A DNA stretch of 33,917 nucleotides from Aureimonas sp. Leaf324 (GTDB lineage: Bacteria; Pseudomonadota; Alphaproteobacteria; Rhizobiales; Rhizobiaceae): contig NZ_LMOH01000011.1 of assembly GCF_001423245.1 (NCBI RefSeq), forward strand, positions 1-33,917, read 5' to 3'. The position numbers and the translations under genes are program-made. This document shows, one piece after another, positions 1 through 7,567 of this stretch; position 1 is the stretch's first letter, and each line of letters opens with the position of its first letter. Below the pieces are notes generated by a model. It was not told the DNA's origin and searched no databases. It saw only the letters and a program-made list of their open reading frames with translations.

Positions 1-1
1 G

Positions 2-319
2 GTCACGCAGCAGAACGCTGCGATGGTCGAGGAAACGACGGCGGCGGCGCAGGCGCTGTCGGGCGAGACGGAGGGGCTGGCGGGTCTGGTGTCGGGCTTC
101 GCGACGGGGGCGGGGCGCAGTGTGGCGCCTTCAACCGCAGCGCCCGTGCGCTCTGCCGCCCACGTCGTCCACACCGCAGCACCGCGCCGCACGGCGGCGG
201 CCCCGGCGCGTCCTGTTCATCCGGCCCCGTCCCGTCCGGTGGCACAGATGCGCACGGCGGGCCATGGCGGCGCGGCACCGAAGGCCGCGGCCGTCGAGGA
301 GGGGTGGGAAGAGTTCTGA
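2..319 (+). CDS. Methyl-accepting chemotaxis protein, C-terminal fragment (5' end outside window)
   Basis: The reading frame is open from base 2 and codes for the last 105 residues of a chemoreceptor. It begins VTQQNAAMVEETTAAAQAL, the end of the conserved MCP signalling coiled coil with its methylation-helix Glu/Thr/Ala pattern. A tail of about 70 residues follows, rich in Ala, Pro, Arg and His and probably disordered. The protein ends in GWEEF, which fits the xWxxF pentapeptide that tethers the methyltransferase CheR (and CheB) to receptors; the long tail would be the flexible linker. Sensor, membrane segments, HAMP and hairpin tip lie outside the window. A stem-loop (326-345) follows the stop. 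Confidence 0.93.
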   Translation, partial: VTQQNAAMVEETTAAAQALSGETEGLAGLVSGFATGAGRSVAPSTAAPVRSAAHVVHTAAPRRTAAAPARPVHPAPSRPVAQMRTAGHGGAAPKAAAVEEGWEEF

Positions 320-325
320 GGTCGG

Positions 326-345
326 GCGCCGGGTTCCTCCGGCGC
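326..345 (+). terminator. Stem-loop after the chemoreceptor gene
   Basis: Perfect 7-bp stem (GCGCCGG / CCGGCGC) with a 6-base loop, starting 6 bases after the receptor stop codon. No U-tract follows, so intrinsic termination is uncertain; it may only protect the transcript end. Confidence 0.4.
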
Positions 346-417
346 ACCTCCTCACATTCCCAATTCAGGCCGCGTGCGGTGTGGTCCGCCCGGGGCGCCT
401 GCCGTGACGACGACCGT

Positions 418-438
418 GCCGCTCCCGGACGGAGCGGC
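418..438 (-). terminator. Stem-loop after the phosphatase gene
   Basis: Perfect 8-bp stem (GCCGCTCC / GGAGCGGC) with a 5-base loop, 8 bases beyond the stop of the leftward phosphatase gene. With the hairpin at 326-345 it separates two convergent genes. No U-tract. Confidence 0.4.
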
Positions 439-446
439 TGCCTCCG

Positions 447-1043
447 TCAGTTCGCGGCGTTTCGCACGGGTCGATCCGAATTGGGCGTCCAGTTCGCAGC
501 AAAGAGCGCGAAGGCGCGGTCCATCGCCGCGGTGCGCGATCCGAGCCAGGGAAAGTGCAGGAAGCGCGGCGCGAGCTGCTCGGCCGCCTCGTCGGCGCGC
601 TCGCCCGCCACCGCCAGTTCGTAGATCGCCGAGGCGAGGCCGGAGCGGTCGGCGCCGCCCTCGCAGTGCACGAGGATCGGAGCGGGCGCATCGCGCAGCG
701 CGTCGGCGATCTCCACCATCGTCGCCATCGCGGGAACCTTGCCCGCCGAAATCCCGATCGAGACGTAGCCGACGCCGAGATCGCGGACGGCGGTCCGTTC
801 CCGGTCGTACCAAGGGGCGCCGGGATGGGCGCCACGCAGGTTGAGGACGGTCCGGATTCCTCTGGCGGCAACGAGATGCTTCAGTTCCCCGGCGTCGAGC
901 TGGCCGGAGCGGTAGAGCGTGCCAGGCACGACCTCGTGGACGTTGTCGGTCGCATAGAGGAACGCAGCGTAGGTGGCGGGCGGAGCGGCGGCCACGAGCA
1001 TGGCGAGGGCGAAGATCTTGGCGAGCGCCTTCGGGCTCGGCAT
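447..1043 (-). CDS. Cys-based protein phosphatase (tyrosine/dual-specificity type), membrane-anchored or exported
   Basis: 198 residues. The N-terminus (about 8-28) is a hydrophobic helix after a Lys-containing start, so a signal anchor or signal peptide. The body has the YRSGQL and TVLNLRG elements typical of atypical dual-specificity phosphatases. The P-loop HCEGGADRSG follows, with nucleophile Cys127 and Arg133 in the C-x5-R spacing. The expected activity is hydrolysis of phosphotyrosine/phosphoserine or another phosphomonoester, probably on the periplasmic side; the true substrate cannot be read. It is a single gene, convergent with the chemoreceptor. The ATG at 1043 has only a weak GGAA upstream. 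Family assignment is firm, substrate unknown. Confidence 0.88.
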   Translation of the reverse strand: MPSPKALAKIFALAMLVAAAPPATYAAFLYATDNVHEVVPGTLYRSGQLDAGELKHLVAARGIRTVLNLRGAHPGAPWYDRERTAVRDLGVGYVSIGISAGKVPAMATMVEIADALRDAPAPILVHCEGGADRSGLASAIYELAVAGERADEAAEQLAPRFLHFPWLGSRTAAMDRAFALFAANWTPNSDRPVRNAAN

Positions 1044-1132
1044 CGGCGGGTTCCGCAGCGGGCAACGAGGCCACCTTGCCAGCGGAAGTCTACCGGCGCT
1101 TGTCCACCGCTATACGGTTCGGCAATGCCGGG

Positions 1133-1162
1133 GTCCGGCCGGTCTCTGGCGTGGCGCCGGAC
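1133..1162 (-). terminator. Possible stem-loop terminator after the MBL-fold hydrolase
   Basis: 7-bp arms GTCCGGC (1133-1139) and GCCGGAC (1156-1162) around a 16-base loop, 32 bases past the stop of the hydrolase gene. No U-tract. The rest of the 151-base gap (1044-1194) must also hold the phosphatase promoter, which I cannot place with confidence. Confidence 0.28.
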
Positions 1163-1194
1163 CTGACAGGCAAGACACGCGCCGCGGATCGACC

Positions 1195-2067
1195 TCAGGC
1201 CGCGCCCTCGCCGATGGCCCTCACGGTCGCCCGGAGGTTCGCCCGGTGGAACCGCTCGTAGAACCGCCGTGCGTCCGCGGAGAGGTTCGGCAGGTTCTCG
1301 ACCGTGTCGGCGAGCGTCAGGCCGGCCGGGAGTTCGCCGTTCTCCTCGACCGTGAGCCGCCGATCGAGCCGCCCGACCCGCTCCGAGAGGGTTTCGAAGT
1401 ATCGAAGGTTGCGACCGACGGTCGACGGCGCGTCGGTCTGGCCATGCGCGAGAACGACATGCCGCGCGCCGAGGCTTTCGATCAGCCGGAGCGAGCCGAC
1501 GAGCGCGCGGAGGTCGGCCGGGTCGTCGCTCCAGACCTTCGGGATCGGGCGCTCGACGGCGTCGACCGCAAGGCACGTCCGCAGTTGCGGGATCCATACC
1601 GCCACATGATCGGGGGCGTGGCCCGGCGTGTGGAGGAGTTCGAGCGTGAGGTCGCCCCCCTCGAGGCTGAGACGATCGAGGAAGGTGACGGTCGGCGCGC
1701 AAAGCTCGACGGTCGCGAAGCGGGGATCGGTGGACGCCTTGCGCGCCAACACCTCGTGCACGCTGCCGTTGCGGAAGCGCTCGCTCGCCCCGGCATGGGC
1801 GACGATCACGGAGCGATCGGCCACCGCGGCGTTGCCCCAGAAATGGTCCCAGTCCATGTGGGAGTTGACGACGATGAGCGGCCGATCGCCGCCGGCGCCC
1901 ACGAGATCGAGGGCGGCGCGGCAGGTTTCGGGCGTGTCGAGCGTGTCGACGAGGACGTCGAAGCGCTCGGTCCGCACGAAGACCGCATCGACGACCGTGC
2001 CGAGCCGCAGCACCCGGATGCGCGCGTCGAGGCCGGGATAGCTCGCCAGTTCGATGTCGCCGCTCAT
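1195..2067 (-). CDS. Metallo-beta-lactamase-fold hydrolase
   Basis: 290 residues. The zinc-site motif is SHMDWDH (His70, Asp72, Asp74, His75), an H-x-D-x-D-H variant of H-x-H-x-D-H. Further family histidines follow in TPGHAPDH and in VVLAHGQ. The fold covers stand-alone hydrolases of thioesters, lactones and phosphodiesters; nothing in the sequence fixes the substrate. The ATG at 2067 is preferred to an in-frame ATG at 2109 because AAGGACGG sits about 5 bases before it. The gene lies 103 bp downstream of the PLP enzyme on the same strand and may be co-transcribed, which would place it in the same pathway (inference). Confidence 0.87.
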   Translation of the reverse strand: MSGDIELASYPGLDARIRVLRLGTVVDAVFVRTERFDVLVDTLDTPETCRAALDLVGAGGDRPLIVVNSHMDWDHFWGNAAVADRSVIVAHAGASERFRNGSVHEVLARKASTDPRFATVELCAPTVTFLDRLSLEGGDLTLELLHTPGHAPDHVAVWIPQLRTCLAVDAVERPIPKVWSDDPADLRALVGSLRLIESLGARHVVLAHGQTDAPSTVGRNLRYFETLSERVGRLDRRLTVEENGELPAGLTLADTVENLPNLSADARRFYERFHRANLRATVRAIGEGAA

Positions 2068-2170
2068 GGGCCGTCCTTTTCGAAGGCCGCCACCCGGCCC
2101 ACGCGGCACGATGCGCCGGATGGCGGGCGGAAGGCAACGGCGGCAGCGCGGGACGCGCTCGCCGGAGGCG

Positions 2171-3229
2171 TCAGGTCACCCGGCCGCGGGCGGTGACGGG
2201 CCAGAGCTCGAGCGTGCCGTCCGGCAGGCGGACATGGACCGCGTCGACCATGTTGGTGACGACGCAGGCATGGTTCGGGACGATCTCGACCCGGTCGCCG
2301 ACCGCGAGCGGAATGGGCTCGGCGCTTGAGAGGCGGCCGTGCTCCTCCGAAAGCTGGTCGATCGCGACACCCGGAAGCCCGACCACCATTCCGTAGCCGG
2401 CGAGACCCAGAAGGTCCGAGGTGAGCACCTTCGATCCGGCGTCGATGATCGCGCGCTCCGGCGTCGGCTTCGAGACGACGGTCGCGACGACGCGCAGCGC
2501 GCAGTCGGCAAGCTCGGCTGCCCCGCGCGCGACCAGCGAGCGGTCGTTGTAGACATAGGTTCCCGGCCGGTACTCGGTGACGACGCCGTCGTTCTCGACC
2601 TGCCAAAGGTCGGGCGTGCCGCCGGACGTGACCACCGGCACCCGCAGACCGTCCGCCTCGATCGCGGCCTTGGCCTCGGCCAGAAATGCGGCGGCGGCAT
2701 CGCGGCCGCCGGCGAGGGGATAGGTCATCAGGCCACCGAAGGCGAGGCCGGGCGCTTTCGCGATGCGCTGCGCCAGGCGTGCCGCGTCGGCCGGCGTCTG
2801 GACGCCGCAGCGCCGCCCGCCGGTGTCGCACTCGACAAAAACGGCGAGCGGCTGCGGTTCGTCGGCAAAGGCGGCGGCGAGGCCGTCCACCACCGCGTCG
2901 CTGTCGGCGACGGTCGACAGGCGCACGCGCCGCGCCAGCGCCCGCAGCCGCTCGAGCTTGGCCGGGCCGAGGACCGGGTAGGTGAGGAGGACGTCGGGGA
3001 TCGCGGGATCGGCGTCGAGGAGGGCCTCGACCTCGCCGATCTTCTGGCAGGTGATGCCGACCGCGCCGGCGTCGAGCTGCGCGCGCGCCAGCCGAGCGAG
3101 CTTGTGGGTCTTGATGTGGGGGCGGACGGCCAGCCCCTGCGCCGCGAGATGCGCCTGCGCCCAGGCGATGTTTCGCAGTGCGGTGTCGAGATCGATCACC
3201 ACCGCCGGTGTCTCCGGTTCGCCTGTCAC
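2171..3229 (-). CDS. PLP-dependent D-threonine aldolase / D-serine dehydratase family enzyme
   Basis: 352 residues. An alanine-racemase-like TIM barrel carries RPHIKTHK, in which Lys40 is the expected PLP Schiff-base lysine. A small C-terminal domain carries PNHAC, whose His320 and Cys322 match the metal ligands of D-serine dehydratase. The family includes D-threonine aldolase, D-serine dehydratase, D-threo-3-hydroxyaspartate dehydratase and beta-hydroxyaspartate aldolase; I cannot choose between them. The start is taken as GTG at 3229, with GGGAGG just upstream and a TGEPETP beginning like its relatives; longer frames would run into the divergent transporter gene. Divergent from an amino-acid ABC operon that ends in RidA, which favours an enamine-forming dehydratase (inference). 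Confidence 0.9.
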   Translation of the reverse strand: MTGEPETPAVVIDLDTALRNIAWAQAHLAAQGLAVRPHIKTHKLARLARAQLDAGAVGITCQKIGEVEALLDADPAIPDVLLTYPVLGPAKLERLRALARRVRLSTVADSDAVVDGLAAAFADEPQPLAVFVECDTGGRRCGVQTPADAARLAQRIAKAPGLAFGGLMTYPLAGGRDAAAAFLAEAKAAIEADGLRVPVVTSGGTPDLWQVENDGVVTEYRPGTYVYNDRSLVARGAAELADCALRVVATVVSKPTPERAIIDAGSKVLTSDLLGLAGYGMVVGLPGVAIDQLSEEHGRLSSAEPIPLAVGDRVEIVPNHACVVTNMVDAVHVRLPDGTLELWPVTARGRVT

Positions 3230-3248
3230 GATCCCTCCCGCAAGCCTG

Positions 3249-3280
3249 TTGACAAATATCAAGGCATGTCCACTCATAAG
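3249..3280 (+). promoter_or_regulatory. Candidate sigma-70 promoter for the amino-acid ABC operon, with a small dyad
   Basis: A perfect -35 box TTGACA (3249-3254) is followed by an AT-rich stretch around 3272-3280 (ACTCATAAG) that could serve as -10, though the match is poor. The -35 box overlaps a dyad TTGA-N6-TCAA (3249-3262) that could be an operator, for example for the operon's own IclR protein. The whole 112-bp divergent gap between 3229 and 3342 is unusually AT-rich for this window. Confidence 0.4.
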
Positions 3281-3341
3281 ACAATCCGCTGTTGCGGTCA
3301 AATGTTCATTACAACGGACATCGGCGATGGAGAGAATGGCA

Positions 3342-4178
3342 ATGGTTGTGAAGGCTGTAGTGCTGGGGCTCATGGCGACCGCGTCCGTCGCCGGTCTGAC
3401 CGTGGGAGCGGAGGCCGCCAAGCTCGACGACGTACTGGCGCGCGGCAAGCTCGTGGTCGGCACCGGCTCGACCAACGCGCCCTGGCATTTCAAGGACGCG
3501 TCCGACACGCTGCAGGGCTTCGACGTCGACATGGCCAAGATCGTCGCCAAGGCGCTCTTCGGCGACGCGGAGAAGGTCGAGTTCGTCAACCAGTCGTCGG
3601 ACGCCCGCATTCCCAACATCACCACGGGCAAGGTCGACATGACCTGCCAGTTCATGACCGTGACCGGCGAGCGCGCCCAGCAGGTCAACTTCACCATCCC
3701 CTACTACCGCGAGGGCGTCGGCCTGATGCTGAAGGAGGGCGGCCAGTATGCCGACTACGACGCGCTGAAGGCGGCCGGCTCGTCGGTCACCATCGCGGTG
3801 CTCCAGAACGTCTATGCCGAGGAGCTCGTCCACAAGGCGCTGCCGGAGGCGACCGTCGACCAGTACGAGGCGCAGGACCTTCTCTATCAGGCGCTCCAGT
3901 CCGGACGCGCGGATGCCGCGGCCACCGACCAGTCCTCGATCGCCTGGTACGTCACGCAGAACCCCGGCCAGTACAAGGACGCCGGCTACGGCTGGAGCCC
4001 GCAGACCTACGCCTGCGCCGTCGCCAAGGGCGACCAGGACTGGCTGAACTTCGTCAACACCGCGCTGCACGAGGCGATGACCGGCGTCGAGTTCGACACC
4101 TATGCCGCCTCCTTCAAGACGTGGTTCGGCAAGGATCTGCCGCCCCCGGCGATCGGCTTCCCGGTCGAGTTCAAGTAA
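3342..4178 (+). CDS. Amino-acid ABC transporter, periplasmic substrate-binding protein
   Basis: 278 residues. A signal peptide (1 to about 24, ending VGAEAA) is followed by a family-3 solute-binding fold: [32 protein letters not shown] and [20 protein letters not shown] are typical of polar amino-acid binders. It would deliver its ligand to the two permeases and ATPase just downstream. ATG 3342 is chosen over in-frame ATGs at 3327 and 3336 because GGAGAG at 3329-3334 is correctly spaced only for 3342. A 10-bp stem begins at the last base of the stop codon. The ligand is not readable; context suggests a D- or hydroxy-amino acid. Confidence 0.94.
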   Translation: MVVKAVVLGLMATASVAGLTVGAEAAKLDDVLARGKLVVGTGSTNAPWHFKDASDTLQGFDVDMAKIVAKALFGDAEKVEFVNQSSDARIPNITTGKVDMTCQFMTVTGERAQQVNFTIPYYREGVGLMLKEGGQYADYDALKAAGSSVTIAVLQNVYAEELVHKALPEATVDQYEAQDLLYQALQSGRADAAATDQSSIAWYVTQNPGQYKDAGYGWSPQTYACAVAKGDQDWLNFVNTALHEAMTGVEFDTYAASFKTWFGKDLPPPAIGFPVEFK

Positions 4179-4221
4179 GGCGGCCCGTCGGGCGGTCCGG
4201 GCCCCGCCGCCCGGGCCGCCT
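4178..4221 (+). other. Intercistronic stem-loop after the binding-protein gene
   Basis: AGGCGGCCCG (4178-4187) pairs perfectly over 10 bp with CGGGCCGCCT (4212-4221). The loop itself contains complementary GGCGG/CCGCC. Placed directly after the binding-protein stop codon and before the permeases, it could stabilise the upstream mRNA segment or attenuate the distal genes, giving the usual excess of binding protein. No U-tract. Confidence 0.6.
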
Positions 4222-4249
4222 CCTTACCCCTGCGATGCGAGCGATCCCG

Positions 4250-4912
4250 ATGGGATACACCCTCAACTTCGACGCCGTCTGGCGAAGCTTCGACGATCTC
4301 CTGTGGGGGCTCGGCCTCAGCCTCGTCCTCGCGGTCGTCGCGATCGGCATCGGCTGCGCCCTCGGGCTGGTACTCGCCTTCGGCCGGGTCAGCCGGCGGC
4401 CCGCGCTGCGGCTGCCGGCGGGCGCCTACGTGACGCTGTTTCGCAACTTGCCGCTTCTCGTGATCGTCCTGTTCTCGTTCTTCGCGCTGCCCCAGCTCGG
4501 GCTGCGCCTGTCGAAGCAGAGCTCGTTCGTCCTCGCGCTCGCGCTCTATTCGGCGGCCTACCTCGCCGAGGTGTTTCGCGGCGGCCTCCTCGGCGTGCCG
4601 AAGAGCCTGCGCGAGGCGGGCCTCGCCATCGGCCTGACGGAAGCGCAGATCCGCCGCCGCATCGTCCTGCCGGTGATGCTGCGCGCCGTCCTGCCGGCGC
4701 TGGGCTCGACCTTCATCGGCCTCTTCAAGGACACCTCGCTCGCCGCCGCGATCGCCGTACCCGAACTCACCTTCGAGGCGCGCAAGATCAACGTCGAGAC
4801 CTTCCGCGTCATCGAGACGTGGATCGTGGCGAGCGGCCTCTACATCGCGACCTGCTCGATCCTCGCCGCCCTCCTGCGCCGCGTCGAGGCGCGGCTCGCC
4901 GTGTCGAGGTAA
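4250..4912 (+). CDS. Amino-acid ABC transporter permease 1
   Basis: 220 residues, HisM/GlnP-type inner-membrane permease. It has about five hydrophobic segments, [10 protein letters not shown] (the family's R-N/G-x-P element), and an EAA coupling loop around [20 protein letters not shown] that docks on the ATPase. ATG 4250 ([11 protein letters not shown]) is preferred because relatives begin at this point; ATG 4235 is in frame 15 bases upstream and cannot be excluded. Neither has a strong ribosome-binding site, so translation may depend on read-through from upstream. Six bases separate it from the second permease, so the two probably form the heterodimeric channel. Confidence 0.93.
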   Translation: MGYTLNFDAVWRSFDDLLWGLGLSLVLAVVAIGIGCALGLVLAFGRVSRRPALRLPAGAYVTLFRNLPLLVIVLFSFFALPQLGLRLSKQSSFVLALALYSAAYLAEVFRGGLLGVPKSLREAGLAIGLTEAQIRRRIVLPVMLRAVLPALGSTFIGLFKDTSLAAAIAVPELTFEARKINVETFRVIETWIVASGLYIATCSILAALLRRVEARLAVSR

Positions 4913-4918
4913 GCCCCC

Positions 4919-5581
4919 GTGACCGCTCCTCCCACCTTCCTCGAGATCGTCTGGCTGGCGCGCTGGCCGCTCCTCTACGGCCTCGGCACCACGGTCGCCA
5001 TCTCGGCGCTCGCCATCCTCGGCGGCACCGTCATCGGAACCCTCCTCGGCCTCGCGCTGACCTACGGCAACCGCGCCGTGCGCCTCCTCGCGCGCATCTA
5101 TACCGACGTCATCCGCGGCACGCCCGTCCTCGTCCTGGTGCTGGCGAGCTTCTACATCCTCGGCACGGTCGGGCTCGACCTGTCCGCCTTCCAGGCCGGC
5201 GTCCTCGCGCTGACGCTGTTCTGCGCCTCGCATGTCGGCGAGATCACCCGCGGCGCCCTCGAGACCATTCACAAGGGCCAGACCGAGGCCGCCAAGGCGA
5301 TCGGCCTCACCTTCGGCCAAACCTTCCGTTATGTGCTGGGTCCCCAGGCGCTGCGCCTCGCCCTGCCGCCGCTGATCAACACGGCGGCCGAGATGGTGAA
5401 GGCCTCGACGCTCCTCTCGGTGATCGGCGTCGCCGAGCTTCTCCTGCGCACGCAGGAGGTCATCAGCCGCGCCTTCCACAGCCTCGAGTTCTATCTCCTC
5501 GCCGGCCTTCTCTACTTCCTCGTCAATTTCGCCATCGAGCGTCTCGGCCGATATGTCGAGCGCCGCGTGAGCGTCGCGTGA
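4919..5581 (+). CDS. Amino-acid ABC transporter permease 2
   Basis: 220 residues, same family as the preceding gene: five hydrophobic segments, [13 protein letters not shown], and the EAA loop [21 protein letters not shown]. It starts with GTG at 4919, six bases after the first permease's stop, with GAGGT about 8 bases upstream, so the two are translated together. It would form a heterodimer with permease 1 in the inner membrane. The next gene (ATPase) starts 11 bases after its stop. Confidence 0.94.
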   Translation: MTAPPTFLEIVWLARWPLLYGLGTTVAISALAILGGTVIGTLLGLALTYGNRAVRLLARIYTDVIRGTPVLVLVLASFYILGTVGLDLSAFQAGVLALTLFCASHVGEITRGALETIHKGQTEAAKAIGLTFGQTFRYVLGPQALRLALPPLINTAAEMVKASTLLSVIGVAELLLRTQEVISRAFHSLEFYLLAGLLYFLVNFAIERLGRYVERRVSVA

Positions 5582-5592
5582 AAGGCGCCCCG

Positions 5593-6363
5593 ATGACCGC
5601 GAACCTTCTGGAAATCCGGGACCTTCGCAAGTGCTACGGTCCGCTCGAGGTCCTGAAAGGGGTCGACTGCGACGTGCGCTCGGGCGAGGTGATCTCGATC
5701 ATCGGCTCGTCGGGTTCCGGCAAGACGACGATGCTGCGCTGCGTCAACATGCTGGAGGAGTTCGAGGGCGGCTCGATCCGCATCGACGGCGAGGAGATCG
5801 GCTTCTCCACCGAGGGCGGCCAGCGTCGGCGCAAGAGCGAGCGGGAGATCGCCCGCCAGCGCGCGCTGACCGGCATGGCCTTCCAGCAGTTCAACCTCTT
5901 CCCGCACATGACCGCGCTCGAGAACGTCACGCTCGGCCTGACGCTGGTGCGCCGGATGGGGCGGGACGAGGCGCGCGCGCTCGGCGAGACCTGGCTCGAC
6001 CGCGTCGGCCTGCTCGCGCGCAAGGACCAGTATCCGGCAAAGCTTTCGGGCGGCCAGCAGCAGCGCGTGGCGATCGCGCGCGCCATCGCCATGAGCCCGC
6101 GCCTGATGCTGTTCGACGAGGTGACCTCGGCGCTCGATCCCGAGCTCGTCGCCGAAGTGCTTGCCGTCGTGCGCTCGCTCGCCGAGGACGGGATGACCAT
6201 GCTCCTCGTCACCCACGAGATGCGCTTCGCCTACGAGGTGTCGAGCCGCGTCATCTTCATGAACGGCGGCCGCATCGGCGAGGAGGGGGACCCGCGCGAG
6301 ATGTTCGCGGCCCCCAAGACCGAGCGCCTCGCCGCCTTCCTCCAGTCTTCCCGCTTCAACTGA
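5593..6363 (+). CDS. Amino-acid ABC transporter ATP-binding protein
   Basis: 256 residues, GlnQ/HisP-type ATPase that energises the importer from the cytoplasmic face. Walker A is GSSGSGKTT (38-46), followed by the Q-loop FQQFNLFPH, signature LSGGQQQR, Walker [13 protein letters not shown] (Val where most members have Pro in DEPTS) and switch VTHEM. An insert rich in Arg/Lys/Glu (about 78-95) is common in this subfamily. ATG 5593 follows AAAGGCG with good spacing. It completes the binding protein/two permeases/ATPase set, and RidA follows 20 bases later. Confidence 0.95.
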   Translation: MTANLLEIRDLRKCYGPLEVLKGVDCDVRSGEVISIIGSSGSGKTTMLRCVNMLEEFEGGSIRIDGEEIGFSTEGGQRRRKSEREIARQRALTGMAFQQFNLFPHMTALENVTLGLTLVRRMGRDEARALGETWLDRVGLLARKDQYPAKLSGGQQQRVAIARAIAMSPRLMLFDEVTSALDPELVAEVLAVVRSLAEDGMTMLLVTHEMRFAYEVSSRVIFMNGGRIGEEGDPREMFAAPKTERLAAFLQSSRFN

Positions 6364-6383
6364 CAGAACAGGACACGCAAAGC

Positions 6384-6767
6384 ATGACCCTCAAGCGCTA
6401 TGGTGCCGGCGAGACCGGCGCCGGCGGCAAGCCGCTGCCCTTCGCCCGCGCGGTGGAAGCCGACGGCTGGCTCTACGTGTCCGGCCAGGTGGCGATGGAG
6501 AACGGCGAGATCGTGCCGGGCGGCATCGTCCAGCAGACGAAGAAGACGATGGAGAACGTCATCGCCATCCTCACCGAGGCGGGCTACGGGCTGGAGGACG
6601 TGGTGCGCGTCGGCGTCTGGCTCGACGACCCGCGCGACTTCTGGAGCTTCAACGGCGTCTATGCCGAATATTTCGGCGCGACCCCGCCGGCCAGGGCCTG
6701 CGTGCAGTCGTCCATGATGGTCGACTGCAAGGTCGAGATTGACTGCGTCGCCTTCAAGCGGAAATAA
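6384..6767 (+). CDS. RidA-family reactive-intermediate (enamine/imine) deaminase
   Basis: 127 residues, the usual length for the YjgF/YER057c/UK114 family. It keeps the active-site arginine (Arg104 in PPARACVQ) and a C-terminal acidic residue (VEIDCVA, Glu119), matching Arg105 and Glu120 of RidA. Such proteins form trimers and speed hydrolysis of 2-aminoacrylate-type enamines/imines released by PLP dehydratases. Here it is the fifth gene of an amino-acid import operon divergent from a PLP enzyme, so it probably clears that enzyme's intermediate (inference). ATG 6384 has AGGA about 10 bases upstream. Some relatives act on other imines, so specificity stays open. Confidence 0.92.
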   Translation: MTLKRYGAGETGAGGKPLPFARAVEADGWLYVSGQVAMENGEIVPGGIVQQTKKTMENVIAILTEAGYGLEDVVRVGVWLDDPRDFWSFNGVYAEYFGATPPARACVQSSMMVDCKVEIDCVAFKRK

Positions 6768-6796
6768 GCCGCGAGGGCCCGAGCATCGGAGACGAC

Positions 6797-7567
6797 ATGG
6801 ACACGCGCGTGGAGGAGACCGTCAACCGCCGGGCGCGCGGGCTCGACCGCGCCTTCGACATCCTCGACGCCCTGCGCGAGGCGGGCCGTCCGCTTCGCCC
6901 CAACGAGATCGCGGCCGCGATGGGCGCGCCGCGGTCGACGATCTACGAGATCGTCGCGGCGCTGGTGAGGCTCGATGTCCTCGAAGCCGCCGATGCCGAG
7001 GGCCGCGTCTTCCTCGGCCGGCGCCTGTTCCTCTACGGGCAGGCCTACGGCCATCACTCCGACATGCCGAGCCGCGTCGCCATGGTGCTCGACCGCCTCG
7101 CGGCCGAGACGCAGGAGACCGCCCAGTTCTGCCTCCTCGACGGCAACAAGTACACGGTCGCCATGATGCGCGAGGGCTCGCGGCCCTTCCGCATCTCGTC
7201 GAGCGTCGGCGAGCGCACGCCCATTCCCTGGACGGCATCCGGCCGCCTGCTCCTCGGCCATCTCGGCGAGGACGAGATCCGCGCCTTCGTGCCGGCGGCG
7301 GATTTCCAGCTCCCCTCGGGCGACTGGCTCGCGCCGGAGGAGTTCGCGCGGCAGGCCCACAAGGCGGTCGCGGACGGCTATTTCACCTTCGATTCCATCG
7401 TCGACAGCTACACCCACTGCTTCGCCGTGCCGATCCGCCGGCCGGACGGCACCGCGGCCGCGACGCTTTGCCTCGTCGCGCCCAAGGCCGACGCCCTGCG
7501 CAACCATGCCGACTATCTCGCCAAGCTCGGCGCTGCGGCCGTCTCGCTCGAACCCTCCTTCGCCTGA
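6797..7567 (+). CDS. IclR-family transcriptional regulator
   Basis: 256 residues. An N-terminal winged helix-turn-helix (about 15-70; RAFDILDALREAGRPLRPNE, then APRSTIYEIVAAL) precedes an IclR effector-binding domain (about 85-250) with TASGRLLLGHL and a C-terminal AVPIRRPDG segment. It starts 29 bases after RidA with GGAG 5-6 bases before ATG, so it is likely the last gene of the import operon and controls it and probably the divergent PLP enzyme. The 3' end overlaps the convergent LysR gene by 55 bp. The ligand is presumably the imported amino acid or a product; the binding site may be the dyad at 3249-3262. Confidence 0.93.
   Translation: MDTRVEETVNRRARGLDRAFDILDALREAGRPLRPNEIAAAMGAPRSTIYEIVAALVRLDVLEAADAEGRVFLGRRLFLYGQAYGHHSDMPSRVAMVLDRLAAETQETAQFCLLDGNKYTVAMMREGSRPFRISSSVGERTPIPWTASGRLLLGHLGEDEIRAFVPAADFQLPSGDWLAPEEFARQAHKAVADGYFTFDSIVDSYTHCFAVPIRRPDGTAAATLCLVAPKADALRNHADYLAKLGAAAVSLEPSFA

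Noticed and set aside
3230-3697. Longer start for the PLP enzyme reaching 3697
   Set aside because: It would overlap the divergent binding-protein gene by 356 bp and adds no family sequence; GTG 3229 has a good ribosome-binding site.
2339-4912. Very long plus-strand open frame of 857 codons running across the PLP enzyme into the permease
   Set aside because: The first part is antisense to the PLP enzyme and rich in Arg/Gly/Asp without family motifs; GC-rich DNA leaves such frames open. Only the last 220 residues (permease) are real.
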